This document shows, piece by piece, positions 32,955 through 41,662 of a stretch of DNA of 64,000 bases; position 1 is the stretch's first letter, and every line of letters begins with the position of its first letter. The position numbers and the translations under genes were made by a program. Origin of the DNA: JAHIKV01 sp965195225 (GTDB lineage Bacteria; Planctomycetota; Planctomycetia; Pirellulales; Thermoguttaceae); assembly GCA_965195225.1 (NCBI GenBank), contig CBDAFL010000060.1, positions 1-64,000 of the forward strand, in the 5' to 3' direction. The notes beneath the pieces were generated by a model, which saw only the letters and a program-made list of their open reading frames with translations, was not told the origin of the DNA and ran no database searches.

Positions 32955-33133
32955 GAGGGGGAGAGAAGAAAGAAGAGAGAAGAGAGAAGAGGGAAGAGAG
33001 AAGAGGGAATAGAGATGAGGGAACAAAACCAAAGGATTACAGAAGAATCCTGTACGAAGACCTCTCCGGGAAATAATTCCGCATCCCGTAAACCGACACA
33101 TCCTCATCTCTTATCCCTCCTCTCCCATCCCTC
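32955..33133. repeat. Inverted-arm heptamer element (GAGAAGA)
   Basis: GAGAAGA/GGGAAGA units at 32955-33012 face a pyrimidine arm at about 33103-33133. The element spans the gap between the giant gene's stop and the membrane gene and supplies the first codons of the latter. Confidence 0.72.
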
Positions 33134-34616
33134 TTCGTTTTTTTTCCTCGCAATATGGCTGCTGCTTTTGCTTGCCGGCCGGGGGGCGATGTTTCGCGAT
33201 CCGGGCACGTTCTGGCACGTCGCCGCCGGCGAAAAAATGCTCGTGGCGGGAGAAGTCGTCCGCCAAGACCCCTTCAGCTTTACCCGCGCCGCACAACCCT
33301 GGGTAGCCGATCAATGGCTGGCCGAGTGCGGCATGGCGGCCGCTCATCGGCTGGCCGGTTGGGACGGCCTGCTGCTGCTGACGGCGGCCCTTTTGGCGGG
33401 CTTCTACGCCTGGATCGCCGCGCGGCTGCTCCGCGGCGGCCTGCACCACCTTCCCACTTGCCTGCTGCTGGCCTTGGCGATGCTGATCGGCGCGCCGCAG
33501 TTCCACGTCCGTCCGCTGGTCTGTAGCATCGTGCTGCTGGGTATCGCTTTCGCGTGGCTGATCGACGTGGAGTCGGGCGCCAAACGTCCGCGACATTTGT
33601 GGTGGCTCGTGCCGCTGTTCATCGTTTGGGCGAACGTACACGGCGGCGTGTTGGGAGGGCTGGGGACCGTCGCTCTGTGCGCGATCGGATGGTGTGTCTT
33701 CGGAACCGGTGCCGCTTGCCGGCTTCGCAACTACGTCGAACTGCCCCTCTTACTGCTGGCGTTGGCCGCGACGACGTTAATCAATCCCTACGGTATCGAC
33801 CTGCCGCGCGGGTGGCTGGAAACCCTGACGATGCCGCTTCCCGGTTTGATCAAGGAGCACGCCCCGCTCGACCTGACGAAACCGTTGGGTTGGGCCACGG
33901 TCGCGCTGGCCGCCGGCTACGCGGTAGTGCTGATCGGAGTCTTTCCTCGCCGGCCGCGGATCACCTGGCTGATTCCGCTGGTGTGGTTCGTCTTGGCGAT
34001 CGCGCGCTGCCGCAATGCCTCGCTGTTCGCCGTCACCGCCGCGGTGGCCTTGGCGGACGTGCTTCCACATTCGCGCGTGGGCGAGTGGCTCCGACGGTGC
34101 GGTATGCTCGGCGCCGTTCGCCCGGCGGCCGGTTGGCGCCCGGCCGTCTTGCCGCTCGTCGTCGTCGCGGCGGCGATGGCGATTCAGATCGGCGGGGTAA
34201 ACTTGCCCGTCGTGGGGCGCGGCTGGGTACGATTCGACCGAGACCGCCGCCCGGTCGAGTTGCTGCCGCGGCTCGATGAAATCGCCCAATCCAACAAAGA
34301 CGGCGTCCGTGTCTTCAACGACATGAACTTTGGCGGGTTCCTTATATATCACCAGCCGCGGATGCGCGTTTTTGTCGACGACCGCTGCGCGCTGTACGGG
34401 ACCGATTTCCTCCGGGCATACGACCATGCGAGGCGTGAAGACCCGGCGCAAATCGACCGTTGGCAACGCCGGTATGGATTTCACCACGCACTGGTGGAGA
34501 CGGGCGGCAATTTCGACCGGCACTTGCGGTCTTCCGCCGCCTGGACCATTTTGGGCCGCACGCCCGCCGCGACGCTATATCAACATCGCCTGGGCGTTTC
34601 GGCCCCCGTGCGGTAA
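33015..34616 (+). CDS. Polytopic membrane protein of unknown function
   Basis: ATG 33015 (GAGGGAATAG just upstream) gives 533 aa; a GTG at 32946 overlapping the previous stop would add 23 residues encoded by the repeat. The first 40 residues come from repeat DNA and are low in complexity. From about residue 45 there are roughly ten hydrophobic segments (FFFLAIWLLLLLAGRGAM first). The motif FRDPGTFWHVAAGEKML, then DPFSFTRAAQPWVADQWLAE, is found in planctomycete membrane proteins related to GT-C transferases. The soluble tail (about 440-533) has VFVDDRCALYGTDFLRAYD. It is likely an envelope glycan protein, but its reaction is unknown. Confidence 0.75.
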   Translation: MREQNQRITEESCTKTSPGNNSASRKPTHPHLLSLLSHPSSFFFLAIWLLLLLAGRGAMFRDPGTFWHVAAGEKMLVAGEVVRQDPFSFTRAAQPWVADQWLAECGMAAAHRLAGWDGLLLLTAALLAGFYAWIAARLLRGGLHHLPTCLLLALAMLIGAPQFHVRPLVCSIVLLGIAFAWLIDVESGAKRPRHLWWLVPLFIVWANVHGGVLGGLGTVALCAIGWCVFGTGAACRLRNYVELPLLLLALAATTLINPYGIDLPRGWLETLTMPLPGLIKEHAPLDLTKPLGWATVALAAGYAVVLIGVFPRRPRITWLIPLVWFVLAIARCRNASLFAVTAAVALADVLPHSRVGEWLRRCGMLGAVRPAAGWRPAVLPLVVVAAAMAIQIGGVNLPVVGRGWVRFDRDRRPVELLPRLDEIAQSNKDGVRVFNDMNFGGFLIYHQPRMRVFVDDRCALYGTDFLRAYDHARREDPAQIDRWQRRYGFHHALVETGGNFDRHLRSSAAWTILGRTPAATLYQHRLGVSAPVR

Positions 34617-34702
34617 AATGACCGTTTAGCAGCCGCCGGCACGGCGGCTTGCGACGTACGGGGTCGCCGTTCCGGTAACCGCTAAAACGAAAGAACCATC
34701 AG

Positions 34703-35236
34703 ATGAAAACTCTGCTCACCGAAGAACAACTCGGCGAGGGTATCCGACGCATGGCCGGAGAGATTAAGAAGCATTACGAAGGCCGGCCACTGACGATCGT
34801 CGGCGTGATGATCGGCAGCATCGTGCTGTTGGCCGACCTGATCCGTCTGTTGGACTTGCCCTTGCGGGTCGAGTTGGTTCAGGCCCGGAGCTATCGCGGA
34901 GGCGGCACCCGGCCCGGTCCGCTGGTGATAAGCGTCGATCTGCTCTCCGAGTCCATTCAGAGCCGCGACGTGTTGCTGGTAGACGACATTTTCGACACCG
35001 GTCGCACCCTGTGGGAACTGATTCCGCAGATCGACGAGCTTGGCCCGACAAGCGTCCGCAGCGCCGTATTGTTGTGGAAGGAGGGGCGGAGCGAAGTGGC
35101 GATGAAGCCCGACTTCGCCGCCTTTACGATTCCCAACGAGTTCGTGGTCGGCTACGGCCTCGACTACCGCGACCAGTACCGCAACCTGCCCCACCTGGCT
35201 GCGCTTGAGACGCACGAAATCGAGGACGATGCATGA
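34703..35236 (+). CDS. hpt: Hypoxanthine phosphoribosyltransferase
   Basis: A 177-aa protein of usual length. It has the PRPP-binding loop LLVDDIFDTGRTLWEL (residues about 92-107), a flexible-loop region RSYRGGGTRPG, and KPDFAAFTIPNEFVVGYGLDY with the base-binding residues near the end. It salvages hypoxanthine or guanine. Its last codon overlaps the start of the GT4 gene by 4 bp (ATGA), so the two are coupled even though the functions differ. Confidence 0.95.
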   Translation: MKTLLTEEQLGEGIRRMAGEIKKHYEGRPLTIVGVMIGSIVLLADLIRLLDLPLRVELVQARSYRGGGTRPGPLVISVDLLSESIQSRDVLLVDDIFDTGRTLWELIPQIDELGPTSVRSAVLLWKEGRSEVAMKPDFAAFTIPNEFVVGYGLDYRDQYRNLPHLAALETHEIEDDA

Positions 35237-36348
35237 CAAAACGCATCCTGCAAATCATCCCGACCCTCGATCTCGCCGGCGCGGAGAAACAGTTGTGCTT
35301 ATTGGCCGGCGGGTTGCCGCGCGACGATTTCGAGATGCACGTCTGCGCCTTGACTCGCGGGGGGCCGCTGGAGGCCGATCTCAGCGCGGCCGGTGTGCCG
35401 ACGACGATCATCGGCAAGCGTTGGAAGCTGGACCCCGGCTCGTTCTGGCGGTTGAAACGGCACGTGGCCCGGTTGCGCCCCGACCTGATCCACACCTGGA
35501 TGTTCGCCGCCAACACGTACGGATTCGCGGCCGCGGTGGCCTGCGGCGTGTCGAACGTCGTGATTGCCCAGCGGTGCGTCGATCCGTGGAAGAGCCGGAT
35601 GCAACTGGCGTTGGACCGTGCGATGGCCCGACGCTGCCGCGCGGTGGTGGTCAACAGCCGAGGCGTGCGCGATTTCTACGTGCAACACGGCGCGCCGGCC
35701 GATCGGGTACGGCTGATCCCCAACGGAGTGGCGATGCCTAGGCCGCCCGACGCCACGCGCGGGCAACTGCTGGCCGAGTTGGAATTGCCCGGAAACAGCA
35801 GGCTGATCGGACTGGTCGGACGCCTTTGGCCGCAAAAACGGGTGCCGGACGCCATCTGGGCGGCCGACCTGCTGAAAGTCGTCCGCGACGACGTACACCT
35901 GCTGGTCGTCGGCGACGGTCCGCGGCGCGACCAGTTGCGGCGGTTCCGCGATCTGGTCTGCATCCGCGACAAGGTCCATTTTCTCGGCCAGCGGAGCGAC
36001 GTGCCGCGGCTGATGCCCCACTTCGACGTCCTCTGGTCAACCAGCGGCTACGAGGGCCAATCGAACGTGATTCTCGAAGCCATGGCCTCGGGCGTGCCGG
36101 TGGTGGCCACCGACATACCCGGCACCCGCGAGCTAGTCGTTTCGGGCGAGACGGGCTATCTCGTCCCGCTCGGCGACCGCGCGGCGTTTGCCAAGCAGAC
36201 CGAACGTCTGCTGAACGACCACGCGCTGTCGGCCCGCTTCTCGACGGCCGCCCGAGAGCGGGTCCAGAGCGAGTTTAGCGTCGAAAAGATGATCGAGCGA
36301 CACGTGGAGTTGTATCGCGAGTTGTTAGGGACGTGCCACCCTCATTGA
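35233..36348 (+). CDS. GT4-family glycosyltransferase
   Basis: A 371-aa protein with the two-Rossmann GT-B layout. The N-terminus reads ILQIIPTLDLAGAEKQL. The C-terminal domain carries GLVGRLWPQKRVPDAIWA, VHLLVVGDGPRRDQLR and the retaining GT4 motif EGQSNVILEAMASGVPVVAT with the conserved Glu residues. It probably transfers a sugar from a nucleotide donor to an envelope or lipid acceptor. It shares a 4-bp overlap with hpt. The last residues run into a GGACGTGCCACCC stretch like the end of the 22729 repeat. Confidence 0.92.
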   Translation: MTKRILQIIPTLDLAGAEKQLCLLAGGLPRDDFEMHVCALTRGGPLEADLSAAGVPTTIIGKRWKLDPGSFWRLKRHVARLRPDLIHTWMFAANTYGFAAAVACGVSNVVIAQRCVDPWKSRMQLALDRAMARRCRAVVVNSRGVRDFYVQHGAPADRVRLIPNGVAMPRPPDATRGQLLAELELPGNSRLIGLVGRLWPQKRVPDAIWAADLLKVVRDDVHLLVVGDGPRRDQLRRFRDLVCIRDKVHFLGQRSDVPRLMPHFDVLWSTSGYEGQSNVILEAMASGVPVVATDIPGTRELVVSGETGYLVPLGDRAAFAKQTERLLNDHALSARFSTAARERVQSEFSVEKMIERHVELYRELLGTCHPH

Positions 36349-36360
36349 AATTTCACCAAG

Positions 36361-36582
36361 TTATTTCTTTCCGGGTTGCGATTGTCCGGCGGCCGGGGGA
36401 AGCGATATTCCCTGGGAGTCGGCACCGCCTTGGGAATCGGCCGACTTCGGAGAAGCGACGGGCGGGTTCTTTGGAAGGGGGGCCGGATTATCCGGTATCT
36501 CAACCTGATCGGAACCGCTGCCGCACCCGGCGACCAGACCGAACAAACAACCGCCAATAATCGCAACGTAGATCAATCGCAT
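36361..36582 (-). CDS. Small lipoprotein (73 aa)
   Basis: ATG 36582 follows AAAGGAGC. The 73-aa product has a signal peptide ending in the lipobox LFGLVAGC, so Cys20 would carry the lipid. The mature chain is Pro/Ser/Gly rich (PLPKNPPVASPKSADSQGG), with no fold expected. Lipoproteins of this size next to DUF1559 genes are typical of planctomycetes. It is 154 bp from the DUF1559 gene with an inverted repeat between. Confidence 0.78.
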   Translation of the reverse strand: MRLIYVAIIGGCLFGLVAGCGSGSDQVEIPDNPAPLPKNPPVASPKSADSQGGADSQGISLPPAAGQSQPGKK

Positions 36583-36628
36583 TAGGGAAGCTCCTTTGTA
36601 GTTTCTGTTGCGGAAAAGCTATTGGACC

Positions 36629-36713
36629 GGGTGTCATGGGTAAGCGAAGCTTACCCGTGGGCCGGAAAACACGGAAACCCTACACGGGTAAGCTCCGCTT
36701 ACCCATGGCACCC
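36629..36713. repeat. Inverted repeat with 31-bp arms
   Basis: The arms 36629-36659 and 36683-36713 are complements with two mismatches. Each holds a palindrome GGTAAGCGAAGCTTACC. The outer ends are GGGTG and CACCC. Confidence 0.88.
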
Positions 36714-36736
36714 ACCCTACTTTTCTACGATTTCCA

Positions 36737-37693
36737 TCACGGGATCGGTACTATTTGCCCATCGGCAATGGCCCCAAAGTACTTGCTGAACATATCATGG
36801 TCAACATTTGTCGATATCTGTCGGACGGAGCCGTCGGCCAGACAGAAGTGGACGATCCCCGGATGGTGGCTGCTGAATTGAGGCCACCTTGACTCCTTGT
36901 CCAGACCATAACCCGTACTCATGGTTCCCGCGCCGATCCACGCGTAAGAGCCGGACCCATCGTCTGGAGGTAAACTGCCGCCCATGGCTTCTCCGAACAG
37001 GAGCGTATTGCTCGAACCGTCCGAGATGTCCCGGAAATCGGTCTGGGAACGGTTGTAAAAGACGCCTCGGAAGAAGTCGTAATTTGGTTGGTCGATGAAA
37101 CCTGAGAATCCGGCCACGCCGAGGTAGTTGGTCCGCCCGAGCGGGTTTCCGCCTCCGTCAGGGAAAAGAGCACGCACGATCTTCCCCGAAGGCCCCGACT
37201 GGTCGTAATAGAAATAAATATATGCCGCCGGATCGGGCTTGTCGTAGGGGGTGTCGGAAGGGCAGACGAACGTCCCGATCTTGGTCTGGGCCATCCTCCA
37301 CGCGTTGGCTCTTGTCCAGTACGCGTCGCCCTCCCTAGCCAGATCGAAGAGCGAAATACCGTCGTGTGCCGAGATGTCCGCGTCCATCGGTTCCCAGACG
37401 TTGCTCAGTTCCATAAAAGGAAGAATGAAGGCCAAGCTGCCCATTGCCTGACCACGGAAATCTGAGCCTTGAGGGATCGGGCCGAGATAGCCGGGCGGGA
37501 AACGGTTGTTCTGGTTCTGGAAGTTGTGGGCGCCCAGCCCGATCTGCTTGAGGTGGTTGCTGCACTGTATCCGCCGCGCCGCTTCGCGCGCCGCCTGCAC
37601 GGCCGGAAGCAGTAGGGCGATCAAAATACCGATGATCGTGATGACCACCAGCAACTCCACCAACGTAAACGCACCTCTTTGGCTGCGTTTCAT
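36737..37693 (-). CDS. DUF1559 protein with type IV pilin-like N-terminus
   Basis: Start 37693 gives a 318-aa protein: MKRSQRGAFTLVELLVVITI and onward is the classic prepilin motif, followed by LLPAVQAAREAARRIQCSNH. The tail has the family mark CLADGSVRQISTNVDHD. It is paralogous to the gene at 4224-5198 and lacks the repeat-derived leader, which supports the view that the leader there is an insertion. The lipoprotein gene lies downstream on the same strand. Confidence 0.93.
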   Translation of the reverse strand: MKRSQRGAFTLVELLVVITIIGILIALLLPAVQAAREAARRIQCSNHLKQIGLGAHNFQNQNNRFPPGYLGPIPQGSDFRGQAMGSLAFILPFMELSNVWEPMDADISAHDGISLFDLAREGDAYWTRANAWRMAQTKIGTFVCPSDTPYDKPDPAAYIYFYYDQSGPSGKIVRALFPDGGGNPLGRTNYLGVAGFSGFIDQPNYDFFRGVFYNRSQTDFRDISDGSSNTLLFGEAMGGSLPPDDGSGSYAWIGAGTMSTGYGLDKESRWPQFSSHHPGIVHFCLADGSVRQISTNVDHDMFSKYFGAIADGQIVPIP

Positions 37694-37922
37694 GACATCC
37701 ACCCCCAACGAACCGTGGATCCCAAAAGAATTGATGAGGAGAAGCCGCTAAACCTCCAAGGCACATCGGGGAATCAAGTCAAACGGAACAAGCGCAGTTA
37801 TATATCTTCTCTGCGGAAAAGCCAAGCGTTCTTCCAACAATCGGTGGAATTTCTTGGGAAAAGCGGCAACGAAGCCAATCGACGGAGGGGGCAGTTTGCC
37901 AGCCGGAAATACTATTGATCAT

Positions 37923-38465
37923 TTAATCGGTATGAATATCGGAGCGTTGGCGGCTTAAGGTGTCGCTCAAATAAGCCTCATGCCGAGCAAGCAGGAACCG
38001 TTCGGGCAGACGCTTCAGCCGGGTGTACCAAGGTTCTTCCTCGGGATGAATTGGATCGACCAGGATGCTGCGGATGCCGGCTAGCCGGCCGGCCATCACA
38101 TCGGCAAACAGTTGGTCGCCGACGATGGCCGTCTGCGAAGGTTCGGCTTGCAGCTTACGCAACGCTTGCCGGACACCCCACGGCAATGGCTTCATCGCCT
38201 TGGCGACGCAGGGCAATTCGAGCCGCTCGGCAAAATCGCGGATTCGCTGCCCCATGCCGTTCGAGACCAGACACAGACTGAAACCAGACAGGCGGAGTTG
38301 TTCGATCCAGGCCACCGCCTCGGGCAGGGCCTCGCCTTGGCTGTATCGAGTCAGCGTGCAATCCACGTCCAGCAACAGCGCGTGAAGTCCCCATTGCTGG
38401 AGCCGCTCGGGCGTCAGCTCCCAGACTCGACCGACACGATAATGTGGCGTCAACAGGCGAAGCAT
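37923..38465 (-). CDS. YqeG-family HAD phosphatase
   Basis: A 180-aa protein. HAD motif I is LLLDVDCTLTRYSQGEALPE (Asp, with Cys replacing the usual Asn in DxDxT/N). Motif II is CLVSNGMGQRI, motif III is KPLPWGVRQALRKL and motif IV is TAIVGDQLFADVMAGRLAG. The family is usually linked with phosphatidylglycerol phosphate phosphatase activity. Its ATG abuts a TAGTGGT array, with no ordinary ribosome site, so translation starts from repeat DNA. It reads away from the GT2 gene. Confidence 0.92.
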   Translation of the reverse strand: MLRLLTPHYRVGRVWELTPERLQQWGLHALLLDVDCTLTRYSQGEALPEAVAWIEQLRLSGFSLCLVSNGMGQRIRDFAERLELPCVAKAMKPLPWGVRQALRKLQAEPSQTAIVGDQLFADVMAGRLAGIRSILVDPIHPEEEPWYTRLKRLPERFLLARHEAYLSDTLSRQRSDIHTD

Positions 38466-38641
38466 GGATTTAGTGGTTAGTGGTTAGTGGGTAGTGGTTA
38501 GTGGTTAGTGGTTAGTGGTTAGTGGGTAGTGGGTAGTGGGTAGTGGGTAGTGGGAAAAAATGTTTTCAGAAAAGAGATTATCAATTGACGGCCGCCAGCG
38601 AAAGTCGAAAGTTTCCTTCACTATCCACTACTCACTAATCC
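38466..38641. repeat. Inverted-arm heptamer element (TAGTGGT)
   Basis: A long run of TAGTGGT/TAGTGGG units (38466-38551) is followed about 70 bp later by an inverted set (CCACTAT, CCACTAC, TCACTAA units at 38621-38641). The element spans from the start codon of YqeG to the stop codon of the GT2 gene. Confidence 0.85.
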
Positions 38642-39429
38642 CCCCACCAATATCGAAAAATACACCAAAAAGCGTGACAGGCATCGGCCAGTCCGATCTT
38701 CTTGCCCTCCTCGTAGGTTCGCCCAAAGTAGCTGATCCCGACTTCGTATACCCGGTATTTTCGCCGAGCGATCTTGCATGTCAATTCGGGTTCGATGCCG
38801 AATTGTTTTTCTTTTAGCGTCGGGGCAATGGCCTCGACCACCTCGCGGCGGAAAACCTTGTAACAGGTCTCCATGTCCGTAAGGTTCAGGTCGGTGAACA
38901 TGTTCGAGAGCATCGTCAGCAGGCGGTTGCCCACGTAATGCCAGTAATACAGCACCCGATGCGGCCCAATCGGGAGGAACCGCGAGCCGTATACCACGTC
39001 GGCCACCCCCTCGATGATCGGTTGAATCAGTCGGTGGTACTGCGAGGGATCGTATTCCAGATCGGCGTCCTGGATGACGACGATGTCTCCGGTCACGTGC
39101 TGGAAGCCGGTTTTTAGCGCCGCCCCCTTGCCGCGGTTGCGTTCGTGCAGGACGATGCGAACATCCTCTCCGCAATCCATCGCCGCCAGCACGTCGCGGG
39201 TGCCATCGGTGCTCCCGTCGTCGACCAGGATGATCTCCTTGGGAATCGGCACTGCGCGGATGCGACGGACGATCTCCGCGACCGTGGCCTTTTCGTTGTA
39301 GATCGGAACGACCACCGAAATCCGTAGCCCCTCGGGAAGAGGGTAAATTCCCAGCTCGCGGCAAATATTCTCGCCGATCAAGCCTCGCAAATCGCGGATT
39401 GCGTCAGAATTACCGGTTGAATGGTTCAT
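38635..39429 (-). CDS. GT2-family glycosyltransferase (DPM1/DolP-mannosyltransferase-like)
   Basis: A 264-aa protein: LRISVVVPIYNEKATVAEIV at the N-terminus, EIILVDDGSTDGTRDVLAAM, then DIVVIQDADLEYDPSQYHRL with the DxD-type metal site, and LTDMETCYKVFRREVV near the end. This is the pattern of dolichol- or polyprenyl-phosphate sugar transferases. There are no clear membrane helices. The C-terminal stop is inside the inverted heptamer arm. Confidence 0.93.
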   Translation of the reverse strand: MNHSTGNSDAIRDLRGLIGENICRELGIYPLPEGLRISVVVPIYNEKATVAEIVRRIRAVPIPKEIILVDDGSTDGTRDVLAAMDCGEDVRIVLHERNRGKGAALKTGFQHVTGDIVVIQDADLEYDPSQYHRLIQPIIEGVADVVYGSRFLPIGPHRVLYYWHYVGNRLLTMLSNMFTDLNLTDMETCYKVFRREVVEAIAPTLKEKQFGIEPELTCKIARRKYRVYEVGISYFGRTYEEGKKIGLADACHAFWCIFRYWWGD

Positions 39430-39604
39430 GGCTGGAAAAAATTATCGAGAATTCCCTCTACCATCATACCCCGGAAATAAGGGGGGGGAAGCGTGAAAAA
39501 AGGGGCGGTCCTTGGGAAATAGTGTTTTTGTCAACAAACGAGAAACAGGCGGAGCTTTCCGGTGTCGCGCTGGACACTAAGAACCGACCCTTTTTGCCTG
39601 GGGC

Positions 39605-39634
39605 TTGACTCGGTTGGACATATAACTCTATACT
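39605..39634 (+). promoter_or_regulatory. Candidate promoter in the 39430-39932 gap
   Basis: TTGACT at 39605-39610 and TATACT at 39629-39634 with an 18-bp spacer face the gene at 39933. The remainder of this 503-bp gap is non-coding. Confidence 0.4.
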
Positions 39635-39779
39635 CTGTCGCTTTTTGTGCCGATGGCGAGGAACTAAACAGTGAACGGCCGAAAGTGTAGCTGTCTTCTC
39701 CATCCGAGAAGAATATTTCACTTCTTTTCGTGCAATGTGCAAATAAATGAGGGTGTTCGGGAATAGTTCCATTTAGCCC

Positions 39780-39925
39780 GCCGTGAATACACGGCAGGCA
39801 GCGGTGGTTGGACGCACCAGACCGTGCCCCGGGTGTATTCACTCGGGGTTAAATAGCTGTTTTAGAAATCAATATGTGGCACAGCCACCCTTGGCTGTGA
39901 CCGAGAACTCACGGTTAATCACACA
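39780..39925. repeat. Two inverted repeats before the GT-C gene
   Basis: GTGAATACACGGC at 39782 pairs with GTGTATTCAC at 39832, and GTGGCACAGCC (39872) begins a partial copy of the family at 57870-57940. Confidence 0.6.
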
Positions 39926-39932
39926 GCCGAGC

Positions 39933-41441
39933 ATGGCAATGGCCGATGCACACGTTCAACGGTTTTTCAGCCGCTGGCCCGGCGCGCGTTGGCTTGCGGC
40001 GCCGTGCCTGTTGCTGCTGACGGCGGTTTGTTATTGGGGGACGCTTGACGCATTCTTCGTGCAGGACGATTACCGTTGTCTGGCCGTCGCCGGGCAACCG
40101 ATGCCCAGCCTGGAGATGTTCCATGGAGTCTGTTTCTTTCGGCCGTTGTCCACTTACTGGCTTCCGCTGCTGAACCTCTCGGTTTGGGGTTTGCAACCCT
40201 TTTGGCATCACGCCACGTACTTGCTGTTGTTTCTGGCAACGGTTGGCGCCTTGTTCTATTGGCTGCGCGGGCTGACCGGCTCGACGCCGGCAGCGCTGGC
40301 CGGCGCGGCTTTGTATGCCTTCTCCAAGACGCATCTGTACACGCTGGCCTGGATCGCCGGCGGCATCGATGTTTCCGCCGCGCTGTTCCTCGTCCTTGGA
40401 TTGTGGGCGGCCGACGTGTATCTGAAACAATCCGACGCAGGCGACGGTCGGTCCGGCCGCCGTTTGCTGTGGATTATCGGGATTACTTTTGCGTGCGGAC
40501 TGATGTGCAAGGAATCGTGCGCGGTCTTCGCGCCGGCGTGTTTGGCGTGGATCGCGGCGCGCAAGTTCATTGCCCGGCGGCCGTTCGCGCCGGCGGAGTG
40601 GAAACTCGTCGTGGTTCTAATCGCCATTCTCGCCGTGTATCTTCCCATCTGGAAGTTGTCCTACACCGTGGCCGACGAATCGGCGGGGCGGCTTCAGTTT
40701 AATCTTTCGCGTGGGGAGTGGGTGCTGGAAGACAGTGTGATTGCCGTCGTTCCCGCGGCCGAGAAGGATCTGCCCCGGTCGTTGTGGTGGCTTTTGCCGG
40801 CGCCGGTTCTGGCGGCCATCGCGGCTGCCTCGCGCCGCAAAACTGCCCGGCCTTTCGGATATGTTGCCTTGGGCCTTTCGCTTTGGGTGTTGCCGGCGGC
40901 AATCTTTGCGTTTACGAAGTATCCCTGGATATTGCAGTTGTATTACGCACATTTTAGTGTGATTGGCTTGGCGATTTTGGCGGCGCTGGCCGTCCAGTCG
41001 CTTCAAAGCCGGCTGGACGCTTGGCGCGGGCTCGAAGGTCGGGCACGGCCGACGGCGGCCGCATTGCGGGGATGGGCCGTCGCCGTACTAGCCATTGCCG
41101 TATTTGGGGTGTGGATCGGATTGGCCGGACGGACCATTCGGGCCGGCATCCGCGATCGCGCCTCGCCAGCGTTGTATATGGCCGATATATCGAGAAATGC
41201 GTTCGAGACGCTGCAACCACATCTACAGAACGCACAATATCGTCGGGTGGTATTCCTCGATCTTTCGGAAACCATGTGGTGGTCGATTTATTTTGGCAAG
41301 ATGGTTTCCGTGTTTTTTCCCGAGGTTGACACGGCCTGCGATGGCCGCGATGGTTTCGAGGCCCCAAAGCAGATGCGCACTACTCCGACGACCCTGGTGG
41401 TGCGTCAGACGGGGGAAAAGGACTTGACAATCGTGCGGTAA
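39933..41441 (+). CDS. GT-C-like polytopic membrane protein
   Basis: ATG 39933 starts a 502-aa protein; an upstream in-frame extension to 39783 is repeat DNA. About ten membrane segments are seen. The first loop has TLDAFFVQDDYRCLAVAG with the acidic pair expected for GT-C glycosyltransferases, which use lipid-phosphate sugar donors. The C-terminal 90 residues are soluble (RRVVFLDLSETMWWSIYFG). Its position just upstream of the polyprenyl-phosphate-arabinose genes makes it a candidate user of that donor. This is inference; no substrate is known. Confidence 0.78.
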   Translation: MAMADAHVQRFFSRWPGARWLAAPCLLLLTAVCYWGTLDAFFVQDDYRCLAVAGQPMPSLEMFHGVCFFRPLSTYWLPLLNLSVWGLQPFWHHATYLLLFLATVGALFYWLRGLTGSTPAALAGAALYAFSKTHLYTLAWIAGGIDVSAALFLVLGLWAADVYLKQSDAGDGRSGRRLLWIIGITFACGLMCKESCAVFAPACLAWIAARKFIARRPFAPAEWKLVVVLIAILAVYLPIWKLSYTVADESAGRLQFNLSRGEWVLEDSVIAVVPAAEKDLPRSLWWLLPAPVLAAIAAASRRKTARPFGYVALGLSLWVLPAAIFAFTKYPWILQLYYAHFSVIGLAILAALAVQSLQSRLDAWRGLEGRARPTAAALRGWAVAVLAIAVFGVWIGLAGRTIRAGIRDRASPALYMADISRNAFETLQPHLQNAQYRRVVFLDLSETMWWSIYFGKMVSVFFPEVDTACDGRDGFEAPKQMRTTPTTLVVRQTGEKDLTIVR

Positions 41442-41494
41442 ATGCGTATCCGTCTTGAGAAGGGTTTTAGCAAAAAGTCAGATTCCGGGAGTTT

Positions 41495-41576
<82 letters not shown>

Positions 41577-41602
41577 TTTTCAACCGGGTTTTAGAAGAGC
41601 AT

Positions 41603-41620
41603 GTTTAGCGGCCGCTAAAC
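41603..41620. repeat. Perfect palindrome GTTTAGCGGCCGCTAAAC
   Basis: An 18-bp perfect palindrome upstream of the DprE1 gene, carrying the CCGCTAAAC end of the 105-bp repeat. Confidence 0.7.
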
Positions 41621-41662
41621 GATTTCGACGTTGACCGATCACTCACTCCGCGAGATCCATCC

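Noticed and set aside
38466..38551. A possible CRISPR array
   Set aside because: The repeat unit is 7 bp and there are no spacers; no cas genes are present.
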